Positions 17,246 to 24,977 of a stretch of 64,000 bases of DNA are shown here, piece after piece. The notes under the pieces are model-generated. The model was not told the origin of the DNA and did no database searches. It saw only the letters and a program-made list of their open reading frames with translations. The stretch lies in the NCBI GenBank assembly GCA_046598415.1, contig JBKJIG010000103.1, forward strand, positions 1 to 64,000, given 5' to 3'. How positions within the stretch are numbered: position 1 is the first letter of the stretch; each line of letters begins with the position of its first letter. The translations under genes were made by a program, and so were the position numbers. The DNA is from VFJZ01 sp046598415. GTDB lineage: Bacteria > Actinomycetota > Thermoleophilia > Gaiellales > F1-60-MAGs149.

Positions 17246-18034
17246 TCAGTGGACGCCCGGCACGGTCGACGCGATCGCGTTGGCGCACGCACGCGCCGCG
17301 GCGCCCAGCGTGCCGAGATCTCGCTGTTGGAGACGTGACGTCGGGCCGCTGAGTCCGACGTACGCACCGGTGTCGCCGGCGGCGGCGGCGATCGAGGTGA
17401 GGCCGATCTCGAGCTCGTCCACGGACGCGGCCCAGCCCTGCGTCCGGGCCGCGGTGACCTCGGTTCGGATCGCGCCGGGATCGGTCACGGTCGCCTCGGT
17501 GACGGCCGGCAGCGGTCCGGCGAGGTACGCGTCGAGCGCCGCCAGCGGCATCGCTGCGAGCACCAGGCGACCGCTCGCCGTCGCGTGCACGCCCCAGCTG
17601 CGCCCGAGCCAGCCGGACGGGCCGATCAGCCGCGGACCCGCGATCTCCAGCACGCAGGTGATCGTGTCGCCGCGCGTGACGGCGAGCGTGCCGGCCTCGC
17701 CGACCTCGCGCACCAGCGCTTCGAGCGGACGCCGCGCGGCTTCGAGCAGGAGCCGCTCGGGCCGCACCGCGTCCGCGAGCGCGAGCACGGCCACGCCGAG
17801 CAGCACCGCGTCGCGATCGCGCATCCGCGCCACCAGTCCCTCCGCCTCGAGCGCGTCGACCATCCGCAGCGTCGTCGCCCGCGGGATGCCCGCGGCGCGC
17901 GCGAGGGCCGAGACGCTGAGGCCGTCGGGGTGCGCCGCAGCGACGCGGAGGATCGCCGCCGCCTTGCCGACCGATGCGTTGCGCTGGTTCGCAGGCACCG
18001 GCGATTGACGCCACCCACCTTTGGGGTCTACCAT
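17246..18034 (-). CDS. IclR-family transcriptional regulator
   Basis: 262 residues. N-terminal winged helix (SVGKAAAILRVAAAHPDGLSVSALARAAGIPRATTLRMVDAL, about 20-62) and C-terminal GAF-like effector domain with HATASGRLVLAAMP and the IGLTSIAAAAGDT and YVGLSGPTSR segments of the IclR fold. It is divergent from the cupin-Rieske operon, with 56 bp between, and probably regulates it. The convergent LysR gene ends 12 bp away. Confidence 0.88.
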   Translation of the reverse strand: MVDPKGGWRQSPVPANQRNASVGKAAAILRVAAAHPDGLSVSALARAAGIPRATTLRMVDALEAEGLVARMRDRDAVLLGVAVLALADAVRPERLLLEAARRPLEALVREVGEAGTLAVTRGDTITCVLEIAGPRLIGPSGWLGRSWGVHATASGRLVLAAMPLAALDAYLAGPLPAVTEATVTDPGAIRTEVTAARTQGWAASVDELEIGLTSIAAAAGDTGAYVGLSGPTSRLQQRDLGTLGAAARACANAIASTVPGVH

Positions 18035-18061
18035 CTGTCTGCTAAGAATCGAACACCTACC

Positions 18062-18074
18062 ACTGACAATCAGT
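18062..18074. promoter_or_regulatory. Inverted repeat in the IclR/cupin promoter region
   Basis: ACTGA and TCAGT flank CAA, immediately followed by TATACG (a -10-like box) and the GAGGTG RBS of the cupin gene. The position between the divergent genes suits an operator, possibly of the IclR protein. A five-base arm is short, so this is tentative. Confidence 0.35.
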
Positions 18075-18090
18075 TATACGAGGTGACCGG

Positions 18091-18441
18091 ATGGAAGTCA
18101 AGACGCTCGGCCTGCCGATCGCGCCGAAGGTCGACTGGGAGATCTTCGAGGGCGACGTCCGTGCCCTCGAGATCGTCAGCGGCGACGACGCCCGCGACCT
18201 CCGCATCTACGACGTGTCGTTCCCCGTCGGCGCCCGGACAACGTGGCACAGCCACACCGTCGACCAGGTGCTGTACATCGTCTCCGGCCACGGGGTGGTC
18301 GCCACCGAGGCCGAGGAGCGCGCGGTTCGCACCGGCGACCTGGTCGTCGTGCCGGCGGGCGAGCGCCACTGGCACGGCGCGACCGACCAGACCGAGATGT
18401 CGCACCTGGCTGTCATGACCGAAGGGGAGGACGAGCTCTGA
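18091..18441 (+). CDS. Cupin-domain protein
   Basis: 116 residues forming one cupin barrel. Motif 1 is WHSHTVDQVLYIVSGHG (His ligands and Glu replaced by Asp/Gln region), motif 2 is VPAGERHWHGA. GAGGTG stands 6 nt before the ATG. The stop overlaps the next start (TGATG), so it is translated with the Rieske oxygenase. Likely a small metal-dependent enzyme or a carrier protein of the same pathway; many such cupins are dioxygenases or isomerases. Confidence 0.8.
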   Translation: MEVKTLGLPIAPKVDWEIFEGDVRALEIVSGDDARDLRIYDVSFPVGARTTWHSHTVDQVLYIVSGHGVVATEAEERAVRTGDLVVVPAGERHWHGATDQTEMSHLAVMTEGEDEL

Positions 18442-19454
18442 TGCGCACCGTCGAGTCGATCCCATCGAACTGGTTCACCGATCCATCGATCCTGCGCCGC
18501 GAGCGGGCGGCGGTGTTCGCGCCGCACTGGCACTACGTCGGCTCGGCAGCCGAAGTCGCGGACGCGAACTCGTTCATGACCGCCGACCTCGGCGGCCTGC
18601 CGGTCGTCATCACGCGCGACGGCGCCGGCGAGCTGCGGGCACTGGCGAACGTGTGCCGGCACCGCGGACATGTCGTCGCAACCGGGTGCGGCCATCGGAA
18701 GACGCTCCAGTGCGGCTACCACGGCTGGACGTACCTCCTCGACGGCAGACTCCACAAGGCGTCGGGCGGCATCGAGGTCGCCCCGGAGGACGGCCAGTTG
18801 CCGGAGCTCGCGGTCGCCACGGTCGGCCCGCTGCTGTTCGTCTGCGTCGACCGCAACGCGACGCCGCTGACGGAGCTGCTGGCGCCGTTCCTCCAGCTCG
18901 CTGAGGAAGTGTCGCTGGTCGACTTCGACCGGCTCGTGCGCCACCGCAGCATCCTCCACGAGCTCGACGCGAACTGGAAGATCGTGGCCGAGAACTTCAT
19001 GGAGTGCTACCACTGCCCGCTCGTGCACGGCGACACCCTGCCGGGCTACGGGTTCGGCAACGCCGACTACCTGATCGAGTCGCACGGGATGATCGTCACG
19101 CAGCGCTTCGATCGCGAGAAGTTCTCGTGGGTCAGCCTCTTCCCCAACACGCAGATCTCGGTCTTCGGCGACGATCGCGCCGTCGTGGCGCGCCAGCTGG
19201 TGCCCGACGGCCCGGGCCGGACGCGGGCCACGCTCGACTACTGGTTCGACCGCGACGTCGACGAGGCCGCGGTGCAGAAGTACGTCGACTGGTTCGAGGT
19301 GATCGTCGGCGAGGACATCCCGCTGTGCAACGCCGTGCAGATCGGCTGCGAGTCGGGGATGCTCGATCGCGGCCTGCTGCACCCGCGCGAGGAGTCGGGG
19401 CCGCTGCGGTTCGAGGAGCTGCTGATCGCCGCACTGGCCGGTGACGAGGGATGA
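18441..19454 (+). CDS. Rieske non-heme iron oxygenase, catalytic subunit
   Basis: 337 residues. The Rieske [2Fe-2S] site is complete: CRHRG and CGYHGW at about residues 72-96. The mononuclear iron region has the classical NWKIVAENFMECYHCPLVH. It is shorter than aromatic-ring dioxygenase alpha subunits (about 430-450) and resembles the monooxygenase/demethylase branch acting on amines, carnitine or choline. It would need a reductase supplying electrons, and none is encoded nearby. Both ends overlap cupin genes (TGATG before, ATGA after), so the three form one translational unit, with an MDR dehydrogenase following. Confidence 0.88.
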   Translation: MRTVESIPSNWFTDPSILRRERAAVFAPHWHYVGSAAEVADANSFMTADLGGLPVVITRDGAGELRALANVCRHRGHVVATGCGHRKTLQCGYHGWTYLLDGRLHKASGGIEVAPEDGQLPELAVATVGPLLFVCVDRNATPLTELLAPFLQLAEEVSLVDFDRLVRHRSILHELDANWKIVAENFMECYHCPLVHGDTLPGYGFGNADYLIESHGMIVTQRFDREKFSWVSLFPNTQISVFGDDRAVVARQLVPDGPGRTRATLDYWFDRDVDEAAVQKYVDWFEVIVGEDIPLCNAVQIGCESGMLDRGLLHPREESGPLRFEELLIAALAGDEG

Positions 19455-19867
19455 CCGGCAACTTCCGGCGGATCGGCGACGAGCCCGTCCGCACCCAGCA
19501 CGATCCCGGCGACACCCACTGGGCCGAGGCGTCGGGCGGCAAGGTCGGCGACGAGGGTCGCTACGTCGAGTTCGTCTCGCGCTCGCTCAACGGCAGCAAG
19601 ATGAACGTCGGCGTCGACTGGCTCGAGCCCGGCCAGATCCACGTGCTGCACTCGCACGTCGAGGCGGAGGAGTGGTACTACGTCGTGCGCGGCGAGGCCC
19701 TGATCCGCGTCGGTGAGGAGGAGCAGCGTTGCCTACCGGGCACCGGCGTCTTCATCCCCGCCGGCGCGGCGCATCGCGTGGAGAACATCAGCGACGAGAC
19801 GTGCGAGTTCCTGTACGGATTCGACACCGGCGAGCTGAACGACCTGACCTACGTCTGGCACGAGTAG
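19451..19867 (+). CDS. Cupin-domain protein
   Basis: 138 residues. A single cupin barrel with HVLHSHVEAEEWYYVVRGEA (two His and Glu ligands) and PAGAAHRVENIS (third His). The metal site looks complete. It overlaps the Rieske gene by 4 bp and is followed without a gap by the MDR gene. Probably acts on the oxygenase product or stabilises an intermediate; specific role unknown. Confidence 0.8.
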   Translation: MTGNFRRIGDEPVRTQHDPGDTHWAEASGGKVGDEGRYVEFVSRSLNGSKMNVGVDWLEPGQIHVLHSHVEAEEWYYVVRGEALIRVGEEEQRCLPGTGVFIPAGAAHRVENISDETCEFLYGFDTGELNDLTYVWHE

Positions 19868-20956
19868 GTGCGCGCCGTCGTCACACCGCGGCACGGCGGG
19901 CTGGAGGTGCTCGAGCACCACACCGACTGGCCCGATCCGGTGCCCGGCCCCGGCGACGTCCTGATCGCGGTCGGCGCCTGCGGCCTGAACAACACCGACG
20001 TCAACACACGCACCGGCTGGTACTCGAAAGCCGTTGCGGCCGGCACCGGCAGCGGAGGCACGGGCGGCTTCGCCGAGGTCGCCGGCGAGGACGCGAGCTG
20101 GGGCGGCGTGCCGCTCACGTTCCCGCGCATTCAGGGCGCCGACGTCTGCGGCAGCGTCGTCGCGGTCGGCCCGGGGACGTCCCGCGAGCTGGTCGGGCGG
20201 CGGGTGCTGGTCGACCCGTGGCTCCGCGACCCGGGCGATCCCGGCGACATCCGCCGCGCGGCCTACCTCGGGTCGGAGGTCGACGGCGGGTACGCCGACC
20301 TCGTCGCCGTGCCGGCGACCAACGTCTACCCCGTCGAGTCCGCCCTCACCGATGTCGAGCTCGCGACGTTTGCGACGTCCTACGTGACCGCTGCGAACAT
20401 GCTCCGCCGCGCAGCGCTCGTGGCCGGCGAGACGGTGCTAGTGACCGGGGCGTCGGGCGGCGTCGGCGGCGCGCTGATCCAGATCGCCGAGGCCACGGGC
20501 GCCATCGCGTACGGCATCACCAGCGCCGACAAGGGGGACGCGGTCCTCGCAATCGGCGCGCGCGCCGTGCTCGCGCGCGACGCCGGCGACCTGTCGGCCG
20601 AGCTCCGCCGTGCGACCGGACTGGCAGAGGTCGACGTGGTCGCCGACATCGTCGGCGGCACCGGGTTCGGCGACCTGCTCGGCGTCCTGCGGCGCGGCGG
20701 CCGGTACACCTGCGCGGGGGCGATCGCGGGACCCCTGGTCGAGCTCGACCTGCGCACGATGTACCTGCACGACCTGACCCTCGTCGGCGCGACGGTGCCG
20801 CCGCCGCACGCCTTCGGAGAGCTCGTCCGCCTGATCGAGTCCGGTGGGCTGCAGCCGGTCGTCGCCGGCACGTTTCCGCTCGAGCGGTTCCGCGAGGCGC
20901 AGGAGATGTTCCTCGCCAAGCACCACGTCGGAAACGTCGTCATCAGCGTGCGGTAA
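19868..20956 (+). CDS. MDR-family dehydrogenase/quinone oxidoreductase
   Basis: 362 residues. GroES-like N-terminal domain (CGLNNTDVNTRTGWY, FPRIQGADVCG) and a Rossmann fold with TGASGGVGGALIQIAEATGA at about 193. The structural zinc cysteine cluster is absent, so it groups with zinc-independent quinone oxidoreductases or acyl-CoA reductase-like MDRs. The GTG start abuts the previous stop, making it the fourth gene of the cupin-Rieske-cupin-MDR operon and a likely oxidation or reduction step after the oxygenase. Confidence 0.82.
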   Translation: MRAVVTPRHGGLEVLEHHTDWPDPVPGPGDVLIAVGACGLNNTDVNTRTGWYSKAVAAGTGSGGTGGFAEVAGEDASWGGVPLTFPRIQGADVCGSVVAVGPGTSRELVGRRVLVDPWLRDPGDPGDIRRAAYLGSEVDGGYADLVAVPATNVYPVESALTDVELATFATSYVTAANMLRRAALVAGETVLVTGASGGVGGALIQIAEATGAIAYGITSADKGDAVLAIGARAVLARDAGDLSAELRRATGLAEVDVVADIVGGTGFGDLLGVLRRGGRYTCAGAIAGPLVELDLRTMYLHDLTLVGATVPPPHAFGELVRLIESGGLQPVVAGTFPLERFREAQEMFLAKHHVGNVVISVR

Positions 20957-21013
20957 GCCGGCGTCCGGCCCGCTCGAAGAGGGCTATCGGGGCTCTGCTA
21001 CCGTCACGCGCCG

Positions 21014-21178
21014 ATGATCGACTTCACCCTCAGCAAGGAGCAGTCGCTCATCGAGGTCCGGCGCAGGAGCATCGAGGCCGGCCTGTACTCCATGAACATG
21101 CCGGTGGTGGAACTCGGCGGTGGCGGGCTCGACTACGTGACGCGTGCGTTCCGCACGGCGCGCCCGTCGAGGCCGTAG
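21014..21178 (+). pseudogene. Acyl-CoA dehydrogenase remnant (internal deletion)
   Basis: A 54-codon ORF starting MIDFTLSKEQSLIEVRRRS, the standard N-terminal start of acyl-CoA dehydrogenases, joined to GLYSMNMPVVELGGGGLDYV, which is the segment normally found some 20-30 residues later (xLxxMNxPxELGGxGL). The frame then ends after about ten basic residues instead of continuing for 330 more. The region is in frame and has TACCGT upstream. It is probably a collapsed gene; translation as a micropeptide is possible but unlikely to be functional. Confidence 0.6.
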
Positions 21179-21182
21179 AGAC

Positions 21183-22055
21183 GTGCAGCGGTCAAGGCTC
21201 GCCTGGCCGACGGCGCTGGCGGGTATCTTCGCGTTCTCGTTCTCGGCCGCGCTGTACAAGTTGTCGGGTGCCCCACCCGCCGTCGGATCGGCGCTGCGGT
21301 TCGCGTACGCGACGCCGGTGCTCCTCTTCCTGGCCGCGCGCGCCGGCGCCCTGCGGCGCGGGCCGGACCTGGCGCCGGCCACGGTGGCTGGCGTGCTCGT
21401 GGGCATCGAGGTCGTGATCTGGAACGAGGCGACGCGGCGCATCGGCGCCGGGCCGTCGACGGTGATCGTCAACACGGCGTCGCTGTGGCTGATGACGTTC
21501 GCCGCGGTGTTCCTCCACCGCCGCGTGCCGCTGCGGGCGGTGGGCGGCGCGGTCATCGTCCTCATGGGGCTGGTCCTGCTGCGGGGCGTGGGCACCGGCG
21601 GTCTAAACACGCTCGGCGTCGTGCTGGGCCTCGTGGCCGCGGCGCTCTACGGCGCGTACATTCTCGTGTTCGACACCGCCGTCACGCGGGCCGAGAACCG
21701 GATCACGCCCGTCCTCTGGTCGACGGCGGCGGCCGTCCCCGTCTCCCTCGTCTGCGCGGTCGTCCTGCGCGAGTCGTTCTCGCTCACGGCCGGCCAGCAC
21801 GCGTGGCTGCTCCTGCTCGGCGTCGGCGTCCAGGCCGGCGGCTGGCTCCTGGTCGCCCGCACGCTGCAGTGGTTCAGCGCGGTCGCGGTATCGATCCTGC
21901 TGCTGCTGCAGCCGGTGCTCGCAACGGTCTGGGGCGTCACGTTCCTCGACGAGCATCTGACCGCCATCCAGCTGGCGGGGATCGCGGTCGTCCTCGTCGG
22001 CGTCGCGGTCTCGAGACCGCGGGCCGAACGCGATCCTCCCGGCGCGGCGCCTTGA
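21183..22055 (+). CDS. EamA/DMT-family transporter
   Basis: 290 residues with ten predicted TM helices in two EamA repeats (about 8-140 and 148-280): PPAVGSALRFAYATPVLLFL and LLQPVLATVWGVTFLDEHLT are typical. GTG at 21183 is the best start just before the first helix; the frame is open further up but crosses the acyl-CoA dehydrogenase remnant. Exporter of a small metabolite or amino acid, substrate unknown. A second EamA protein is at 47517. Confidence 0.8.
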   Translation: MQRSRLAWPTALAGIFAFSFSAALYKLSGAPPAVGSALRFAYATPVLLFLAARAGALRRGPDLAPATVAGVLVGIEVVIWNEATRRIGAGPSTVIVNTASLWLMTFAAVFLHRRVPLRAVGGAVIVLMGLVLLRGVGTGGLNTLGVVLGLVAAALYGAYILVFDTAVTRAENRITPVLWSTAAAVPVSLVCAVVLRESFSLTAGQHAWLLLLGVGVQAGGWLLVARTLQWFSAVAVSILLLLQPVLATVWGVTFLDEHLTAIQLAGIAVVLVGVAVSRPRAERDPPGAAP

Positions 22056-22290
22056 AGCGGCCCGATTTCGGGCGCGAGATTTTTCGTGATCAATTCGGTG
22101 CCTGGCACCGAATTGGTCGTCCGGGCACGGTTCTGCGCGGGTTGTGACACTTCCGTGCGCTTTCGCGCGGGTGACGTTTCGCATGGGGTGTCACGCGGGT
22201 GCGACCGAACGTCACGAGAGTGTCACGCAGGTTGCAGGTTCGCGTTGAGTTTTTCGGGCCACGCGGCCCGGTCGAGACACCTCTGCCGCG
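22056..22290. repeat. Gene-free stretch with nested palindromic repeats
   Basis: A 25-bp odd palindrome occupies 22091-22115: arms CAATTCGGTGCC and GGCACCGAATTG around a single T. It is followed by nested inverted repeats, GTGACACT (22144) with AGTGTCAC (22219) and GTGACGTT (22171) with AACGTCAC (22208), plus repeated GTGTCACGC units. The whole could fold into a long cruciform or hairpin. It resembles REP/BIME elements, often mobilised by IS200-like (RAYT) transposases; none is encoded here. No coding potential seen. Confidence 0.6.
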
Positions 22291-24333
22291 ATGATGCCGC
22301 CCGCAGTGGATGCGAACCCCCCGGCCCGGTACGACCTGGACGCGCTCGTCGCGCCGCGATCCGTGGCGCTCTACGGCGTCTCCGAGCGCACGTCGGGGCA
22401 GATGGCCGAGAACCTCGCCATCGGCGGCGGGCCGATCGTCGGCGTGCACCCGATCCGCGACGAGGTGCTCGGCGTCCGCTGCGTGCGTCAGCTGGCCGGA
22501 GCCGGCGAGCGGCACGACATGGTGGTGATCGGCGTCGGCCACCTCCGCATCGAGGCAGCCATCGACGACGTGATCGCCGCGGGCGGCACCCGCGTGGTGA
22601 TCGTGCCGGGGCTCGGCAGCGAGTCGAGCCACCAGGGCGCGGCCACCGCCGCGCGGGTGGGCGTAAAGCTGGCGGCGGCCGGGATCGCCATGCTCGGACC
22701 GAACTGCATGGGCGTCGCGACGCCGCACGTGGCGTCGCCGTGGATCGGCGGGATCCCATCCAGCTTCGTGCCCGGCGGCGTCGCCGGCATCGTCCAGTCG
22801 GGCTCGCTCGGGTCGGTGCTGGTCGGCATGGGGCCGCGCACGGGGTTCCGCACCGTCATCTCGACCGGCGGCGAGGCGACCGTCGACATCGCCGACCTGC
22901 TCGCGTATCTGGCAGCGGACGGGCGCACCCGCGTGGTCGGCCTGTTCATCGAGGGCATCCGCCGGCCGGCGGCGTTCGAGGCGGGGCTCCGCCTGATGGC
23001 CGAGGCCGGCAAGCCCGTGGTCGTGCTGAAGGTGGGCACGTCGGCGGTCGCGGCGCGGGCCGCGCTCGCGCACACCGGGGCGCTCGTCGGCTCCGATCGC
23101 AGCTTCTCGGCGGTGCTGCGCCACTACGGCGCGATCCGCGTCGCCGACGCGAGCTCCTGGGTCGAGCACCTGGTCGCGTTCGGCGCGAACCGGACGCCCC
23201 GCGGCACGCGCATCGGCGCGATCACGGCCTCGGGCGGCGAGGGTGAGCACGTCGCCGACCTGGCCGAGCGCGTCGGCGCGCCGATGTCGGACCCGTCCCC
23301 GGCGCTCGCCGGGCGCCTGCGCGAGCGGTTCCCCAACTTCGGCCACATCGCGAACCCCGTCGATGCGTGGGCGATCGAGGCGGCCGAGATCGTGTTCCCC
23401 GCGATTCTCGACGAGCTCGCCGAGTCGGGGGAGTTCGACGCGCTGCTGTCGGTCGCCGATCACAGCCGCTGGGTGACGAGCTCGATCGCGGAGCACTACG
23501 CCGATATGCTGCGCCAGCTCGTGAGCCGCGCCGAGCTAGGGCTGTTCCCGTGCGCCATCTCGGTGACGACCGCGGAGCCGCCCGAGGCCGACCTGCGGTA
23601 TGCGCTGGAGCACGACCTGCCGCTGCTGCGCGGCGTGGCGCCGGGCGTGGCGGCCCTCACCGCCCGGCTCGCCTTCGCGCCGGTCGTGCCCCGGCCGCGG
23701 GCGGTGCCGGCAGGCGAGCCGGTCACCGGCGCCGGCGCACTGGCCGAGTTCGAGTCGACCGCGATCCTCGCCGCGCACGGCATCCCGTCCGCGCGCGCGA
23801 TCCGGTGCGAGACCGCGGCCGCGGCGGCCGCCGCCGCGACACGGATCGGCTACCCGGTCGTCGTCAAGGTCGACGGCCCGGCCCACAAGGCCCGGGCCGG
23901 CGGCGTCGCGATCGGTCTCGCGGACGAGGCGGGCGTCACCGCGGCCGCCGACCGCATGGGCGGCAGGGTGATCGTCGCGGAGCAGGTCCGGGGCGGGGTC
24001 GAGGTGCTGCTCGGCACGGTGCGCGACCCCGACTACGGCGCCGTCGTCGTCGCCGGCGTCGGCGGCGGCACGGCCGAGGCCCTGGATCTCGCCGCCGCCG
24101 CGCTGGCACCGCTCGACCAGGCCGGCGCCGAGCAGCTCGTGCGGGCCGTGCCGGCGCTGACGCGACTGGTCGGCGACCCGGTCCCGGCCGCGCTGCTCCA
24201 GGCGATCGTGGCGCTCGGCGACCTCGCCGCGGCGCATCCCGAGATCATGGAGATCGACGTCAACCCCCTGCTCGTCCAGGCCGACGCCGTCGTCGCGCTG
24301 GACGGGCTGATCGTCCTCGGAGGACCCTCATGA
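22291..24333 (+). CDS. ADP-forming acyl-CoA synthetase (acetate-CoA ligase family), alpha-beta fusion
   Basis: 680 residues. N-terminal CoA-binding Rossmann domain (APRSVALYGVSERTSGQMAENL), two succinyl-CoA-ligase-like flavodoxin domains, with the phosphohistidine segment AHTGALVGSD near residue 265, and a C-terminal ATP-grasp domain (about 475-680; GYPVVVKVDGPAHKARAGGVAIG, MEIDVNPLLV). It interconverts an acyl-CoA and ADP + Pi with the free acid and ATP. Start ATG 22291 (or the next codon). The start of an enoyl-CoA hydratase gene overlaps its stop (ATGA), so it belonged to a CoA-ester pathway. Confidence 0.85.
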   Translation: MMPPAVDANPPARYDLDALVAPRSVALYGVSERTSGQMAENLAIGGGPIVGVHPIRDEVLGVRCVRQLAGAGERHDMVVIGVGHLRIEAAIDDVIAAGGTRVVIVPGLGSESSHQGAATAARVGVKLAAAGIAMLGPNCMGVATPHVASPWIGGIPSSFVPGGVAGIVQSGSLGSVLVGMGPRTGFRTVISTGGEATVDIADLLAYLAADGRTRVVGLFIEGIRRPAAFEAGLRLMAEAGKPVVVLKVGTSAVAARAALAHTGALVGSDRSFSAVLRHYGAIRVADASSWVEHLVAFGANRTPRGTRIGAITASGGEGEHVADLAERVGAPMSDPSPALAGRLRERFPNFGHIANPVDAWAIEAAEIVFPAILDELAESGEFDALLSVADHSRWVTSSIAEHYADMLRQLVSRAELGLFPCAISVTTAEPPEADLRYALEHDLPLLRGVAPGVAALTARLAFAPVVPRPRAVPAGEPVTGAGALAEFESTAILAAHGIPSARAIRCETAAAAAAAATRIGYPVVVKVDGPAHKARAGGVAIGLADEAGVTAAADRMGGRVIVAEQVRGGVEVLLGTVRDPDYGAVVVAGVGGGTAEALDLAAAALAPLDQAGAEQLVRAVPALTRLVGDPVPAALLQAIVALGDLAAAHPEIMEIDVNPLLVQADAVVALDGLIVLGGPS

Positions 24334-24977
24334 GCGACCCGCTGCTGGTCGAGCGTCGCGGGCCGGCCGCCTGGCTGACCCTCAACCGCCCCGACAAGGT
24401 GAACGCGCTGAACGCCGAGCTGCTCGCGGGGGTGGAGGCGGCGCTGCACGAGGTCGCGGCCGACGACGAGGCCAAGGTCGTCGTCCTCACCGGCGCCGGT
24501 GAGCGCGCCTGCTCGGCCGGATTCGACCTCGAGGCCGCCGCCGGCGACTCACTGGGTCACGCGGCCGAGCAGTGGCACGAGCACCTGGAGTACGACGTCG
24601 CCGTGACGATGCGCCTGTGGTCGTTTCCGAAGCCGACGATCGCCGCGGTTCGCGGGCACTGCCTCGCGGGTGGGTGCGAGCTCGCGATGGCGTGCGACAT
24701 GGTCGTGAGCGGCGAGAGCGGCCGCTTCGGCGAGCCAGAGATCCGGTTCGGCTCAGGCCCCGTGACGTACCGCTGGGAGGTCAGACCTCGGCCAGCACCG
24801 GCTCGCGCTCGGCCGAAGGACCGCCCGTGGGCTGAGCGGCGGCCGGTGCGGGCGGATGCATCGGCAGCAGCACGGCCGGCGCGACGGCGACCAGCGTCAG
24901 CACCATCGCGAACCAGAACGTCGAGCCGAACGCCGCTGAGAGCGGCTCGGCGATCACCGCGCGCTGGCCGTCGGTGA
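24330..24977 (+). pseudogene. Enoyl-CoA hydratase, truncated at its C-terminal half
   Basis: Residues 1 to about 148 are good enoyl-CoA hydratase/crotonase: LTLNRPDKVNALNAEL, ACSAGFDLEAAA (oxyanion hole), AAVRGHCLAGGCELAMACD and the catalytic-loop Glu in GEPEIRFGSG. At about 24775 homology stops and the frame continues for 65 Arg/Pro/Ala-rich codons that are antisense to the MFS gene. About 100 residues of the fold, including the trimerisation helices, are missing. The breakpoint lies within a few bases of the MFS stop codon and a 13-bp palindrome. The product is probably inactive. Confidence 0.72.
24777..24789. repeat. 13-bp odd palindrome at the deletion junction
   Basis: GAGGTC and GACCTC around a central A, overlapping the stop codon of the MFS gene and marking the end of crotonase homology. 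Its layout equals that of the 13-mers at 62568 and 62596. A palindrome of this size is expected by chance several times per 64 kb. Confidence 0.35.
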
